Shown here: one piece after another, positions 38,127 to 47,033 of the stretch
Position numbering within the stretch: the first letter of the stretch is position 1
Layout of the letters: each line of letters opens with the position of its first letter
Assembly (NCBI RefSeq): GCF_000826065.2
Contig: NZ_LN623543.1
Location: forward strand, 164,144-228,143
Source of the DNA: Tessaracoccus massiliensis
GTDB taxonomy: Bacteria; Actinomycetota; Actinomycetes; Propionibacteriales; Propionibacteriaceae
Length of the DNA: 64,000 bases
Direction of reading: 5' to 3'
The notes under the pieces: model-generated
Told to the model about the DNA's origin: nothing
The model's database searches: none
Seen by the model: only the letters and a program-made list of their open reading frames with translations
Position numbers and translations under genes: made by a program

Positions 38127-39229
38127 AGCAGTTCAGGCTCGGCACCGAGGTGCGTATCGGGCATGAGGCACTCGCCGCGCTCGACGAGTTCGCCCACGCG
38201 CCGGTGCTGCTGGTCACCGACGAGTTCCTCTCGACCACCCAACCCTTCGCCGGTGTGCTGCAGAGGCTGGGCCCGGAGGTCAGCGTGTTCAAGGAGGTGG
38301 TGCCGAACCCGACGGTGGCCACCATCTCGCAAGGGGTGGCACGCTATCTGGCTGCCGGGCCCGAGGTGGTCGTCGCCTACGGCGGCGGCTCGGTCCTGGA
38401 CGCGGCCAAGGGGATGCACAAGGCCGCCCTCGACTCCGGCTTCGGTGCCCCCGGCGGCATCGTCGCGATCCCCACCACCAGCGGCTCGGGCTCGGAGGTC
38501 ACCTCCTTCGCGGTGATCACCGATGAGCAGTCGCACGCCAAGATCCCGCTCGTCTCCACGGACATGGTGGCCAGGCTGGCGATCTTGGACCCGGACGTCG
38601 TGGTCGGCGTCCCACCCCGCATCACCGCGGACTCCGGGATGGACGTGCTGACCCACGCGGTGGAGGCCTGCGTGTCGCTGGAGGCCTGCGATTTCTCCGA
38701 CGCGCTGGCGGAGAAGGCTGTGGAGCTGGTCTTCGCCCACCTGCCACGGTGCTACACCCACGGGGACGACAGGGAGGCCAGGGGGCACATGCACAACGCC
38801 TCGTGCCTGGCGGCGATGGCATTTGACAACGTGGGCCTGGGTATCACCCACAGCCTCGCCCACGCGCTGGGCGGGCGGTTCGATGTGGCCCACGGGCGGT
38901 TGAACGCCATCCTCCTGCCCCACGTGATCGAGTTCAACGCTGAGCACAGTGACCGGGCCAAGGAACGCTACGCCCGTCTGGGCAGGATCCTGGCGCCCTC
39001 CGCCACCGGACGCGCAGCGGTGACCACCCTGATCGGCGCGGTCAGGAGGCTCAACACCGCCCTTGGAATCCCCGAGCGTCTCACCGGACTCGACGTGGTG
39101 GACACGGCGGCCCTGCAGGAGCAGATCGACGCGATGGTGGCGGCAGCGGCGGAGGACACGTGCACCCGTACCAATCCAGTGCAACCTCGCGTGGACGATC
39201 TTCGCGCCATACTCCTTGCTGCTATCTAA
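38123..39229 (+). CDS. pduQ: Iron-containing propanol dehydrogenase PduQ
   Basis: A 368-residue group III alcohol dehydrogenase that reduces propionaldehyde to propanol and regenerates NAD+ for PduP. NAD-binding GGGSVLDAAKGM is at about residues 91-102, and the metal-binding region includes SGMDVLTHAVEA, GITHSLAHALGGRFDVAHG and LLPHV with the usual Asp and three His ligands. The start ATG overlaps the pocR stop by four bases. The gene ends four bases before the convergent ABC permease gene. Confidence 0.93.
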   Translation: MKQFRLGTEVRIGHEALAALDEFAHAPVLLVTDEFLSTTQPFAGVLQRLGPEVSVFKEVVPNPTVATISQGVARYLAAGPEVVVAYGGGSVLDAAKGMHKAALDSGFGAPGGIVAIPTTSGSGSEVTSFAVITDEQSHAKIPLVSTDMVARLAILDPDVVVGVPPRITADSGMDVLTHAVEACVSLEACDFSDALAEKAVELVFAHLPRCYTHGDDREARGHMHNASCLAAMAFDNVGLGITHSLAHALGGRFDVAHGRLNAILLPHVIEFNAEHSDRAKERYARLGRILAPSATGRAAVTTLIGAVRRLNTALGIPERLTGLDVVDTAALQEQIDAMVAAAAEDTCTRTNPVQPRVDDLRAILLAAI

Positions 39230-39233
39230 GGAG

Positions 39234-40058
39234 CTACTTCAGGCCGGAGGTGGTGAGCCCCTGCACCAGGTAGCGCTGCAGGAACAGGAAGACGAACAGC
39301 ATCGGCAGCACCGCGACGAGCGAGCCCATGAACAACTCCGGATAACGCACGCCCTGGCTGGTCATGAACTGGCTGAGGGCCACCTGCACGGTGCGGGTGG
39401 CGTCGCGGCCGATGAGCGTGGGCCACAGGAACGCGTTCCAGGCGCCGATGAAGATGATGGTGCTGACCGCGGCGACGATGCCCATCGAGTTGGGCACCAC
39501 CACCCGCCAGAACGAGGACCACGGGGAGCATCCGTCGACCAGCGCGGCGTCCTCGAGCTCGACGGGAAAGTCAATGAAGAACTGACGGAACAGGTAGGTG
39601 GCGAACGCCGAGAACATGCCGGGGATCACCAGGCCGCGGAACGTGTCCACCCAGCCGAGTTGCGCCGTCATGATGAACATCGGCAGGAACGTGGTGGTGG
39701 CCGGCACCATCAGGGTGAAGATCGTCAGCCCGAGGAGGACCTTCGCGAGCCGGTGGGTGTAGCGGGCCAGAGCGTAGCCGGCCAGCAGGGACACGAACAC
39801 GGTGCCGCCGGTCTGCAGCACGGCCATGACTGCGGAGTTGAACAGCGCGCGGCCGATGCCGATGGTGTCGTTGGCCAGCAGGTTGTTGAAGTTCGTGAGG
39901 TTGAGTTGGTCCGGCAGCCAGTGCCACTTCGCCGCGGTGATGTGGCGCTGCGTCGAGAACGCATTGCGGACCATGACGTAGAACGGCAACAGGAAGAACA
40001 GCGCCAGCGCGATGAGCACGCCGTAGCGCAGGGCCAGGAGGGTGCGGTTCTGCCTCAT
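39234..40058 (-). CDS. Sugar ABC transporter permease (CUT1, MalG type)
   Basis: A 274-residue inner-membrane permease with six predicted helices. The EAA loop that contacts the ATPase reads EDAALVDGCSPWSSFWRVVVPNSMGI. It begins MRQNRTLLALRYGVLIALALFFLLPFYVMVRNAF and ends with the MalG-like QRYLVQGLTTSGLK. ATG 40058 overlaps the upstream permease stop by four bases. The substrate is not known; CUT1 systems carry di- and oligosaccharides or glycerol-phosphate. There is no ATPase gene here. Confidence 0.9.
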   Translation of the reverse strand: MRQNRTLLALRYGVLIALALFFLLPFYVMVRNAFSTQRHITAAKWHWLPDQLNLTNFNNLLANDTIGIGRALFNSAVMAVLQTGGTVFVSLLAGYALARYTHRLAKVLLGLTIFTLMVPATTTFLPMFIMTAQLGWVDTFRGLVIPGMFSAFATYLFRQFFIDFPVELEDAALVDGCSPWSSFWRVVVPNSMGIVAAVSTIIFIGAWNAFLWPTLIGRDATRTVQVALSQFMTSQGVRYPELFMGSLVAVLPMLFVFLFLQRYLVQGLTTSGLK

Positions 40059-40981
40059 GCGCGCACCTTCTTCGGTTTCTCCTGGCCTCGGCCCAGCGCC
40101 CAGGTCTGGGCGAGGCCGAACAGGACGATGATCGAGGTCAGGATCATGGTGCCGGCACCACCGACGCCCAGGTTCTGCTGGCCGCCGCCGAACGCGATCA
40201 GGTACAGGTGCACCAGGGGCGGGCGCCCGTACGGCGGATAGGAGCCGATCGAGCCCAGCATGTTGTAGAACTCGTCGAAGGCCTGGAAGGCGTTGATGAA
40301 CAGCAGCATGATGACCGCGACGCTGGCGCCGCGTAGCTGGGGCAACGTGATGAACCGCAGCATCCGCCAGCCCGACGCACCGTCGATGGAGGCGGCCTCA
40401 TAGGTCTCACGCGGGATCTGGTTGAGGCCTGCGATGAACAAGATCATGTAGAAGCCGACCTGCAGCCACAATCGCACCGAGATCAGGGCGACCCAGTACA
40501 GGTTGTTGCCGCCGCCCAGCCAGTTGACCGGATCGCCACCGAGGCTGCGGATGAAGGAGTTGATCATGCCGAAGCGCGCCCCGTTGAAGAACACGAAGCG
40601 CCACACGATGGCCGCGATGACGTAGCTGACGGCCATCGGGATGAAGAACACGGAGCGGAAGAACGCCTGCCCGTACTTGAGGTTGCTCAGCAGCATCGCG
40701 AGGCCCAGTGAGCACACATAGGTGAGCGGCACGATGAACACCGCAAAGAGCACGAACACCTTCAGCGAATCGCGGAACAGCCGGTCGTTGAAGAGGTAGC
40801 GGTAGTTGTCGAAGCCAACGAAGCGCGTGGGGTTGACGGTGTTGCGCGCGTCGAAGAACGACAAGTAGGCGCTCCAGGCGATGGGGACGTAGACGAAGAT
40901 CGCCAGACCGATGAAGAAGGGTGCGACGAACGCCAGGAACCACAGGTTGCGGCCCTGGTGCCCGCGCACCCTTCTCCACAC
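40055..40981 (-). CDS. Sugar ABC transporter permease (CUT1, MalF type)
   Basis: A 308-residue permease with six predicted helices. The N-terminus reads LWFLAFVAPFFIGLAIFVYVPIAWSAYLSFFDA, typical of MalF/UgpA-type subunits. The EAA loop is YEAASIDGASGWRMLRFITLPQLRGASV. It lies seven bases after the binding-protein gene and overlaps the next permease. It would be useless for import unless the frameshifted binding protein is made or replaced. Confidence 0.9.
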   Translation of the reverse strand: MWRRVRGHQGRNLWFLAFVAPFFIGLAIFVYVPIAWSAYLSFFDARNTVNPTRFVGFDNYRYLFNDRLFRDSLKVFVLFAVFIVPLTYVCSLGLAMLLSNLKYGQAFFRSVFFIPMAVSYVIAAIVWRFVFFNGARFGMINSFIRSLGGDPVNWLGGGNNLYWVALISVRLWLQVGFYMILFIAGLNQIPRETYEAASIDGASGWRMLRFITLPQLRGASVAVIMLLFINAFQAFDEFYNMLGSIGSYPPYGRPPLVHLYLIAFGGGQQNLGVGGAGTMILTSIIVLFGLAQTWALGRGQEKPKKVRA

Positions 40982-40988
40982 GAGGGGG

Positions 40989-42399
40989 TCAGCCCTTCAG
41001 GTTGGCCAGCTCGGTGGCGGCCAGTTCCTCGAAGCCGGCGAACTCGGCCTTCGGATCCACGCCGTTCTTCACCACGTTGCTGACGGCGGCGCCGAAGGCC
41101 TCACCAAGGGCACCGGACCACATGATGTCGTTGGTGAAGCCGTTCTCGGCGACGTACTTGGCCGCGTCCGCACCGGCACCGTCGGCCAACTTGGTGGCCT
41201 GGGTCACGAGGCCCGGCTTGGCGGGTACATGGGTGCCGTAGGCGTCGGAGAAGTCGACCTGCTTGTCCTCCTGGTCGATCCACAGCCACTTGACGAACTG
41301 CTTCGCGGCCTCGACGTTCTTGCCCTTGGCGGCCACGCAGGCGCCGAATGCGCCGAACGGCACGGCCGGGCGACCCTTCGGGCCGATGGCCGGGAAGGGG
41401 ACGACGTCGACATCGTCGCCGAACGCCTCCTTGATCTCCGGCAGCGACCACAGGCCGCCCCACTGGAACGCTGCCTCTTCGTTGATGAAGGCCTCAGGCG
41501 AGTACCACTCGCCGGAAGCGGCCTGCACGACGCCACCGGATTCGGAGAACTCGCGGTAGGCGATCAGCGCGTTGTAGAAGTCGTCGGTCAGGAAGGCGGC
41601 CGCAGTGCGGTCGTCGTTGAGCTGTTCGTGGCCGGATGCCCAGATGAACATCGTGCCGAGCACGCCCACGCCACCGTCGTTGCCGGCGTAGAAGCCGCCC
41701 ATGTCGGCGGTCTTGACGGCGTTGGCGGCTGTGACGAGCTCCTCGAACGTGGTGGGCGGCTTCACGCCTGCGGCCTCGAGGAGCGAGGGGCGGTAGTACA
41801 GCAGTTGCATGTCGACGGTCTGCGGGACGCCGTAGATCTTGCCCTCGAACATGAACCGGTCGATCACCGACGGGTTGAAGTCGGCCAGCACCGGATCCAT
41901 GATGTCGTTCAGCGGCTCGAGTTGGCCCGCGCGGATCATGTCCAGCGAACCACCCTGCTCCACCTCGAAGACGTCTGGGACGTCATCGGTGAGCAACTGC
42001 GCCGCGAGGATCTGGGCATAGTCGCCAGGGGTCCACTTCACCTCGACGGTGGCGTCGGGGTACTCGGCCGCGTAGCGTTCGACGGCCTCCTTGACCCCTG
42101 CCTCGCCGTACTCGTGGTACCACTGCTGGAGCGTGACGTCACCGCCGGGGGCGTCGGCGGTCTCGGTGGCGCCGCCGTTCGTGGGATCGGTGGCGGGGGT
42201 GGTGGCCCCACCATCGGTGGTGGGGGGCGTCGGCGGTCTCGGTGGCGCCGCCGTTCGTGGGATCGGTGGCGGGGGTGGTGGCCCCACCATCGGTGGTGGG
42301 GTCGGCGCCGATGGGGTTGTTGTCCCCACAAGCGGCAAGGGTGGCGGCTGCGGCCAGACTGCCGCCGCCGATCAACAAGGTGCGTCGGTTGAGCTTCAT
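40989..42399 (-). pseudogene. Sugar ABC transporter binding lipoprotein, frameshifted by a 76-bp tandem duplication
   Basis: The true start at 42397-42399 gives a twin-arginine-like lipoprotein signal (MKLNRRTLLIGGGSLAAAATLAACGD) and a Thr/Gly/Ala-rich linker. This frame then runs off in the second copy of a 76-bp duplication. The mature domain (VTLQQWYHEYGEAGVKEAVERYAAEYPDATVEVKWTPGDY...FVKWLWIDQEDKQVDFSDAYGTHVPAKPGL), a family 1 solute-binding fold, lies in another frame down to 40989. Deleting one unit gives a continuous 444-residue protein. The mature-domain frame has no signal peptide of its own. The two permease genes downstream are intact. Confidence 0.85.
42147..42301 (-). repeat. 76-bp perfect tandem duplication in the binding-protein linker
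   Basis: The blocks beginning GGGGCGTCGGCGGTCTCG at 42147 and 42223 are identical for about 79 bases, with an offset of 76. GGGG microhomology stands at the borders, which fits slippage during replication. 76 is one more than a multiple of three, so the frame is lost. It encodes the linker segment TTDGGATTPATDPTNGGATE twice. Confidence 0.9.
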
Positions 42400-42495
42400 G
42401 GGGGCAACCTTCCCACAACAGTGGCCGACATGAGCCCCCAACACGGTTTTTTCGCTGGTGGCGGACACCTCGAGGGCACCGTCTAGGCTGAGGCG

Positions 42496-43686
42496 GTGGC
42501 ACAACTCCCAGATGGCGACCCAGCACCGGCCGACGGCTCGCTTCCCGCCTCCGCGCTGACAGTGGAAGCGCCGCTGTCGCTGTATGTGCACGTGCCCTTC
42601 TGCCGCACCCGATGCGGCTACTGCGACTTCAACACCTACACGCCCAGCGAGCTCGGCGACCTCTCGCCCGACACCTACCTCGGCGCTGCCCACGCCGAAC
42701 TCGACCTCGCGTCGCGCATCCTGGGGGAGCGCCCCGTCGAGACGGTGTTCTTCGGTGGCGGCACCCCCACGATGCTGCCCGCGGAGGCGCTCACCGGCCT
42801 CCTCGCCGCCATCGATGAGCGGTTCGGCCTGGTGCCTGGTGCCGAGGTCACCACTGAGGCCAACCCGGACACCCTCACCCCCGCCTACCTGGCGCAGCTG
42901 CGCGAGGGGGGCTTCACCCGCCTGTCGCTGGGCTTCCAATCAGCCGTCCCGGAGGTGCTGGCGGTGCTCGAGCGCGTCCACACCCCGCGTCGAGGCCTCG
43001 ACGCGGCCCACTGGGCCCGCAACGCCGGTTTCGAACACATCTCGCTGGACCTCATCTACGGCACACCTGGGGAATCCATGGAGGACTGGCGCACCAGCCT
43101 CGACGCCGTGACGGCCACCCCCGTCGACCACGTCAGCGCCTACTCCCTCATCGTGGAGAAGGGCACCCGCCTCGCACTGCAGGTGCGCCGCGGTGAGATC
43201 CCGATGCCGGACGACGACGATCTGGCGGACAAGTACCTCGTTGCCGACGAAGCGCTCACCGCCCTCGGCTTCGTGAACTACGAGGTCAGCAACTGGGCAC
43301 GCCCGGGTGGCGAGTGCCGCCACAACCTCGCCTACTGGCGTGGCCACGACTGGTGGGGGATCGGGCCCGGCGCGCACTCGCACATCGGCGGGGTGCGCTT
43401 CTGGAATCGCAAGCACCCGCGCAGCTACGCTGGCTCCCTCGCCGAAGGCGAGTCCCCGGCCCTGGCCCGTGAGGTGTTGGGTGACGACGACAGGCGGGTC
43501 GAGCGCGTGCTGCTCGAGTTGCGCCTCGCCGAAGGTCTCGACCTGGGCGTCCTCACGCCGTCGGAACTCGCACGCGTCGACGAGATGGTGCGGCAGGGGT
43601 TGGTGGTGCGCTCCGAGACCCATCTGCAGCTGACCACGCGAGGTCGGTTGCTTGCCGACGGCGTGATCCGGGATCTGTTGGACTGA
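42496..43686 (+). CDS. hemW: Radical SAM heme chaperone HemW
   Basis: A 396-residue radical SAM protein of the HemN/HemW group. The cluster motif is VHVPFCRTRCGYCDF (C36, C40, C43); FFGGGTPTMLPAEAL, TTEANPDTL and RLSLGFQS follow, with a HemN_C domain at the end. The single-Cys pattern CxxxCxYC without the extra HemN residues indicates HemW, which inserts heme, rather than coproporphyrinogen dehydrogenase. The start GTG 42496 lacks a ribosome site. TAGGCT at 42484-42489 just before it suggests a leaderless mRNA. In many actinobacteria this gene directly follows lepA. Confidence 0.9.
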   Translation: MAQLPDGDPAPADGSLPASALTVEAPLSLYVHVPFCRTRCGYCDFNTYTPSELGDLSPDTYLGAAHAELDLASRILGERPVETVFFGGGTPTMLPAEALTGLLAAIDERFGLVPGAEVTTEANPDTLTPAYLAQLREGGFTRLSLGFQSAVPEVLAVLERVHTPRRGLDAAHWARNAGFEHISLDLIYGTPGESMEDWRTSLDAVTATPVDHVSAYSLIVEKGTRLALQVRRGEIPMPDDDDLADKYLVADEALTALGFVNYEVSNWARPGGECRHNLAYWRGHDWWGIGPGAHSHIGGVRFWNRKHPRSYAGSLAEGESPALAREVLGDDDRRVERVLLELRLAEGLDLGVLTPSELARVDEMVRQGLVVRSETHLQLTTRGRLLADGVIRDLLD

Positions 43687-43690
43687 ACCC

Positions 43691-44242
43691 ATGGCCACCT
43701 CGAGGCTGACCCCGGCGGACCGGATCACGCTCACCCGTGCGGCCCTGGGGTTGACGTGCGCGGTGCTCGTCGTGATGACGCTGCTCGGGTATCTGCCGCA
43801 GCGCAACTGGCCGCTCTTCCTCCTGGCGGTGCCCACCACCGTCCTCGATGCCGTCGACGGCGCTGTCGCCCGCCGCACCGGAACGGTCACCCCGCGCGGG
43901 TCCCGATGGGACATGGAGGTCGACTCCGCGGTACTTCTCATCCTGAGCATCGCAGTGGTCCCGCTCGCCCCGTGGGCCCTCGTCATCGGGCTGGCGCGCT
44001 ACCTGTTCTGGCTCGGCGGCCTGGCACGGCCGGGCTGGTTGCGCGCGCTGCCCTTCCGACAGTCCAGGCGACTGATCGCCGCGTTCCAGGCGGTGGCGCT
44101 CGTCGTGGCGTTGGCCCCCTTCCTCCCGCAGTGGGTGGGTCCGGTCATCACCTCAGTGGCCCTGGCACTGCTGCTCTTCTCCTTCTGCCGGGACATCGTC
44201 TTTCAGGAGAGGCGCCCTTGTGCTACTGTATTAAGTACCTAA
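43691..44242 (+). CDS. CDP-alcohol phosphatidyltransferase family protein
   Basis: A 183-residue membrane enzyme that transfers a phosphatidyl or similar group from a CDP-alcohol. The complete family signature DAVDGAVARRTGTVTPRGSRWDMEVD (DxxDGxxAR, eight residues, GxxxDxxxD) is at about residues 51-76, between hydrophobic helices. The acceptor alcohol cannot be predicted. It starts five bases after hemW and probably shares its transcript. Its last codons overlap the inverted repeat that precedes the GntR gene. Confidence 0.85.
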   Translation: MATSRLTPADRITLTRAALGLTCAVLVVMTLLGYLPQRNWPLFLLAVPTTVLDAVDGAVARRTGTVTPRGSRWDMEVDSAVLLILSIAVVPLAPWALVIGLARYLFWLGGLARPGWLRALPFRQSRRLIAAFQAVALVVALAPFLPQWVGPVITSVALALLLFSFCRDIVFQERRPCATVLST

Positions 44243-44249
44243 TACAGTA
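44218..44249. promoter_or_regulatory. Operator and promoter of the GntR-ABC operon
   Basis: A perfect inverted repeat TACTGTATTA (44224-44233), AGTACC, TAATACAGTA (44240-44249). A promoter reads through it: TTGTGC at 44218-44223 as -35, 16 bases, TAATAC at 44240-44245 as -10. It is strikingly AT-rich for this genome. It is very likely the autoregulatory site of the YtrA-type GntR repressor encoded next. Confidence 0.75.
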
Positions 44250-44266
44250 AGACATCAGGAGGTGGC

Positions 44267-44644
44267 ATGGAGTTCAACGCCAGCAGCCCGATCTGGCTGC
44301 AGCTGGTCGACGAGTTCACCCGCCGCATCGTGGTCGGCCAGTGGCCGGCAGGATCCCGCATCGCGGGGGTCCGCGACCTGGCGGGCGAGCTGAAGGTCAA
44401 CCCCAACACCGTCCAACGCGCCCTCGCCGAACTCGAGCGGCAGGGCCTCACCCGGTCCGAGAGGACCACCGGCCGCTTCGTCACCGACGACGCGGCCGCC
44501 ATCGACGAAGCACGCCTCGGGCTCGCGACCGAGGCGGCAGACGACTTTTCGCGGCGCGCGCAGGGGCTCGGCATGAGCCTCAGCGCGGCGCGGGACCTAC
44601 TGGGCCGACGCTGGTCGGCCACCTCGGAAGGAACCACATCATGA
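44267..44644 (+). CDS. GntR-family (YtrA subfamily) transcriptional repressor
   Basis: A 125-residue regulator: a winged helix-turn-helix (PIWLQLVDEFTRRIVVGQWPAGSRIAGVRDLAGELKVNPNTVQRALAELERQGLTRSERTTGRFV) and a short C-terminal dimerisation tail, the compact layout of the YtrA subgroup. These proteins repress their own ABC-transporter operons, and in Bacillus respond to cell-wall antibiotics. A strong ribosome site AGGAGG lies 4 bases before the ATG, and a perfect palindromic operator lies upstream. The ABC ATPase gene starts inside its stop codon. Confidence 0.92.
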   Translation: MEFNASSPIWLQLVDEFTRRIVVGQWPAGSRIAGVRDLAGELKVNPNTVQRALAELERQGLTRSERTTGRFVTDDAAAIDEARLGLATEAADDFSRRAQGLGMSLSAARDLLGRRWSATSEGTTS

Positions 44645-45342
44645 CTGCACCGGCGATCCAGATCGCCCACCTGACCAAGAACTACGGGGCGTTCCCAGCC
44701 ATCAACGACCTCTCGCTGACGCTGGGCGGAGGCCAGATAGTCGGGCTCCTCGGCGAGAACGGCTGCGGCAAGACGACGCTGTTGAAGGTCCTGGCGGGGG
44801 CATTGACCCAGTACGACGGCGAGGTCCTCGTCCACGGCCGGCCGATCGGCCCCGAGACCAAGGCGATGCTCAGCTTCCTCCCCGACGCCAGCTTCCTGGC
44901 CGACGGCGACACCATCGAGGCCTGCATCGGCATCTACCGCGACTTCTTCGACGACTTCTTCGAGGCCAAGTGCCGCAATCTCCTCGAGTTCTTCCAACTC
45001 GACAGCGCGCGCAAGCTCAACACCCTGTCGAAGGGCATGCGGGAGAAGGTCCAGATCGCGCTGGCCATGTCGCGCGACGCGAAGGTGTTCCTGCTGGACG
45101 AACCCATCTCCGGCGTGGATCCCGCCGCCCGCGACGTGCTCCTCGAAGCCATCGTGCGCGACCTGCCCGAGGGGGCCCTGGTGGTCATCTCCACGCATCT
45201 CATCCATGATCTGGAGCCCGTACTCGACTCCGTGGCGCTCATGCGGCACGGCCAGATCCTGCTCACCGGGGACGTTGACGACCTGCGGGCCGAACGCAAC
45301 CTGTCCATCGACCAGCTCTTCCGGGAGGTCTACCGCTCATGA
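44641..45342 (+). CDS. ABC transporter ATP-binding protein
   Basis: A 233-residue ABC ATPase. Walker A is GLLGENGCGKTTLLKVLAG, the signature is LSKGMREKVQIALAMSRDAKVF (degenerate LSKGM in place of LSGGQ, common in this exporter group), and Walker B is VFLLDEPISGVDP, with H-loop STHLIHD. It resembles YtrB/CcmA-type exporters. It is co-translated with the GntR repressor (ATGA overlap) and with the membrane subunit that follows. Confidence 0.92.
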   Translation: MTAPAIQIAHLTKNYGAFPAINDLSLTLGGGQIVGLLGENGCGKTTLLKVLAGALTQYDGEVLVHGRPIGPETKAMLSFLPDASFLADGDTIEACIGIYRDFFDDFFEAKCRNLLEFFQLDSARKLNTLSKGMREKVQIALAMSRDAKVFLLDEPISGVDPAARDVLLEAIVRDLPEGALVVISTHLIHDLEPVLDSVALMRHGQILLTGDVDDLRAERNLSIDQLFREVYRS

Positions 45343-46148
45343 TCGCCACCCTCTTCAAGCACGAGAGCCGGCGCACCCTGCGCTGGTTCGCCCTCATCGT
45401 CCTGGCCGGTGTAGTCGTGGCCGGCTCCTCGGCGCTGCTGGCCGCGGTGCTGCCAGCGCCCCTGAACGGTCTCTTCGCCGTCCTCGGCGCCATCGGCGCC
45501 GGTGCCGTCCCGGGCATCGTGCCGATCTGGCTCGGCATCGAGTTCTACCGCTCGTCCTATTCACGAACCGGCTACCTCACCCGAGCGCTGCCCGTGAAGG
45601 GCACCACGATCTTCTGGGTCAAGCTGGCCTATGCCTACGTGCTGAGCCTGCTCTCCGTTGTGGTGGGCCTCGCCCTGATGTACGTGGCCGCCATCGGGTT
45701 CACCGTGGCCGGCGGCGGCACGGTGGGGGACCTGAACAGGAGCCTCGCCGACACGTGGGCGATCATCGTCGAGACGCCCGGATGGGTCGTAGCGATGGTG
45801 GTGGCGCTGCTGTTCCTGCTTCCGCTGCAGTGGTTGGCGTCGTACTTCTTCGCCGCCACGAGGGGCAGCGAGGCGTGGAGTAACAAACTGGGGTTGGGTG
45901 GGCCCATCCTGGTGTGGTTCCTGTTCTACTTCGCCAGCCAGGCAGCCGGCCTCCTCGGGGCCCTGATCCCGCTCCAGGTCGCGTTCGTCGACGGGGCCCT
46001 GCGCCTCCAGGCCCAGTGGCTCAACATCTTCACCATGGACGATCAGAACATCGTCCCCGTCGGCGTGTTCCTCGGGATCGCCCTGGTGTCGCTGGTGGCC
46101 ATCGTCTGGGCGGCGGTGTCGTTCGACCGCAAGGCGGAGCTGCGCTGA
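45339..46148 (+). CDS. ABC exporter membrane subunit
   Basis: A 269-residue membrane protein with six predicted hydrophobic segments, starting MIATLFKHESRRTLRWFALIVLAGVVVAGSSALLAAVL. There are no cysteine or catalytic motifs. It overlaps the ATPase gene by four bases, so the two form one exporter under the GntR repressor. The substrate may be an antimicrobial or an envelope-stress signal molecule, by analogy with YtrA operons (inference). Confidence 0.82.
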   Translation: MIATLFKHESRRTLRWFALIVLAGVVVAGSSALLAAVLPAPLNGLFAVLGAIGAGAVPGIVPIWLGIEFYRSSYSRTGYLTRALPVKGTTIFWVKLAYAYVLSLLSVVVGLALMYVAAIGFTVAGGGTVGDLNRSLADTWAIIVETPGWVVAMVVALLFLLPLQWLASYFFAATRGSEAWSNKLGLGGPILVWFLFYFASQAAGLLGALIPLQVAFVDGALRLQAQWLNIFTMDDQNIVPVGVFLGIALVSLVAIVWAAVSFDRKAELR

Positions 46149-46162
46149 TAGCGTCGCCCTCC

Positions 46163-47005
46163 GTGGACAGATACTCGCGCGACGTCTTGGCCCCGGGCTG
46201 GCAGAAGGCCCACATCAAGAAGACCCGTGACGTGGCCGTCGAACTCGACCAGGTGGTCGAGTTCGACGACTTCTGCGGCGCGGTCGTCGGCTGGGAGAAC
46301 GGACTGGTGGTGCTGGAGGACCGGCACGGCAAACGACGCTCCGCGCCGTTCGGCCCTGGCTTCCTGCTGGAGGGCGAACCCGTCGCCCTCCGCGCCCCGC
46401 TGCGCGGTGGGCCGGTCAAGCCCCGGTACACGGCCTCCGGCTCCCGCGTGGGTGACGAACCGGCCAAGGCGAAGGTGGCGCTCCCCAGCCGCATCTACGT
46501 CGAGGGCCGGCATGACGCCGAGCTCATCGAGAAGGTCTGGGGCGACGACCTGCGCCACGTCGGCGTCGTCGTCGAGTATCTGGGCGGCATCGACGATCTC
46601 CCGCGCATCGTCGCGGACTTCGCGCCCGAGCCGGGCAGACGTCTCGGCGTGCTCGTCGACCACCTGGTACCCGGCTCGAAGGAGTCACGGATCGCGCAGG
46701 ACGTCTACCGCGCCGGCTACCGCGATACGGTCCTGATCGAGGGGCACGAGTTCATCGACATCTGGCAGGCCGTGCTTCCGGAGCGCATCGGCCGCAAGGC
46801 GTGGCCGTCGGTGCCACGTGACATCGACTTCAAGAAGGGCACGCTCAAGGCCCTCGGGCTCCCGCACGGGGACCAGGCCGACATCGCCCGTGGCTGGCAG
46901 GCGATCCTCGCCCGCGTCGAGAGCTGGCGGGATCTGGTGCCCCAGCTCAACACCAAGGTGGAGACCCTCATCGACTTCGTCACGCAGGACCACCTCGACG
47001 CCTGA
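46163..47005 (+). CDS. DUF3097 domain protein
   Basis: A 280-residue actinobacterial conserved protein. The N-terminus (DRYSRDVLAPGWQKAHIKKTRDVAVELDQVVEFDDFCGAVVGWENGLVVLEDRHGKRRSAPF) and the C-terminal half (VEGRHDAELIEKVWGDDLRHVGVVVEYLGGIDDL, LGVLVDHLVPGSKESRIA) match DUF3097. The second half has a TOPRIM-like flavour (EGRHDAE, DHL) but I cannot prove this. GTG 46163 is chosen, although no good ribosome site is visible. Function unknown. Confidence 0.8.
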   Translation: MDRYSRDVLAPGWQKAHIKKTRDVAVELDQVVEFDDFCGAVVGWENGLVVLEDRHGKRRSAPFGPGFLLEGEPVALRAPLRGGPVKPRYTASGSRVGDEPAKAKVALPSRIYVEGRHDAELIEKVWGDDLRHVGVVVEYLGGIDDLPRIVADFAPEPGRRLGVLVDHLVPGSKESRIAQDVYRAGYRDTVLIEGHEFIDIWQAVLPERIGRKAWPSVPRDIDFKKGTLKALGLPHGDQADIARGWQAILARVESWRDLVPQLNTKVETLIDFVTQDHLDA

Positions 47006-47033
47006 CGGGGCCGCGGGCACTATGGTTGGACGC

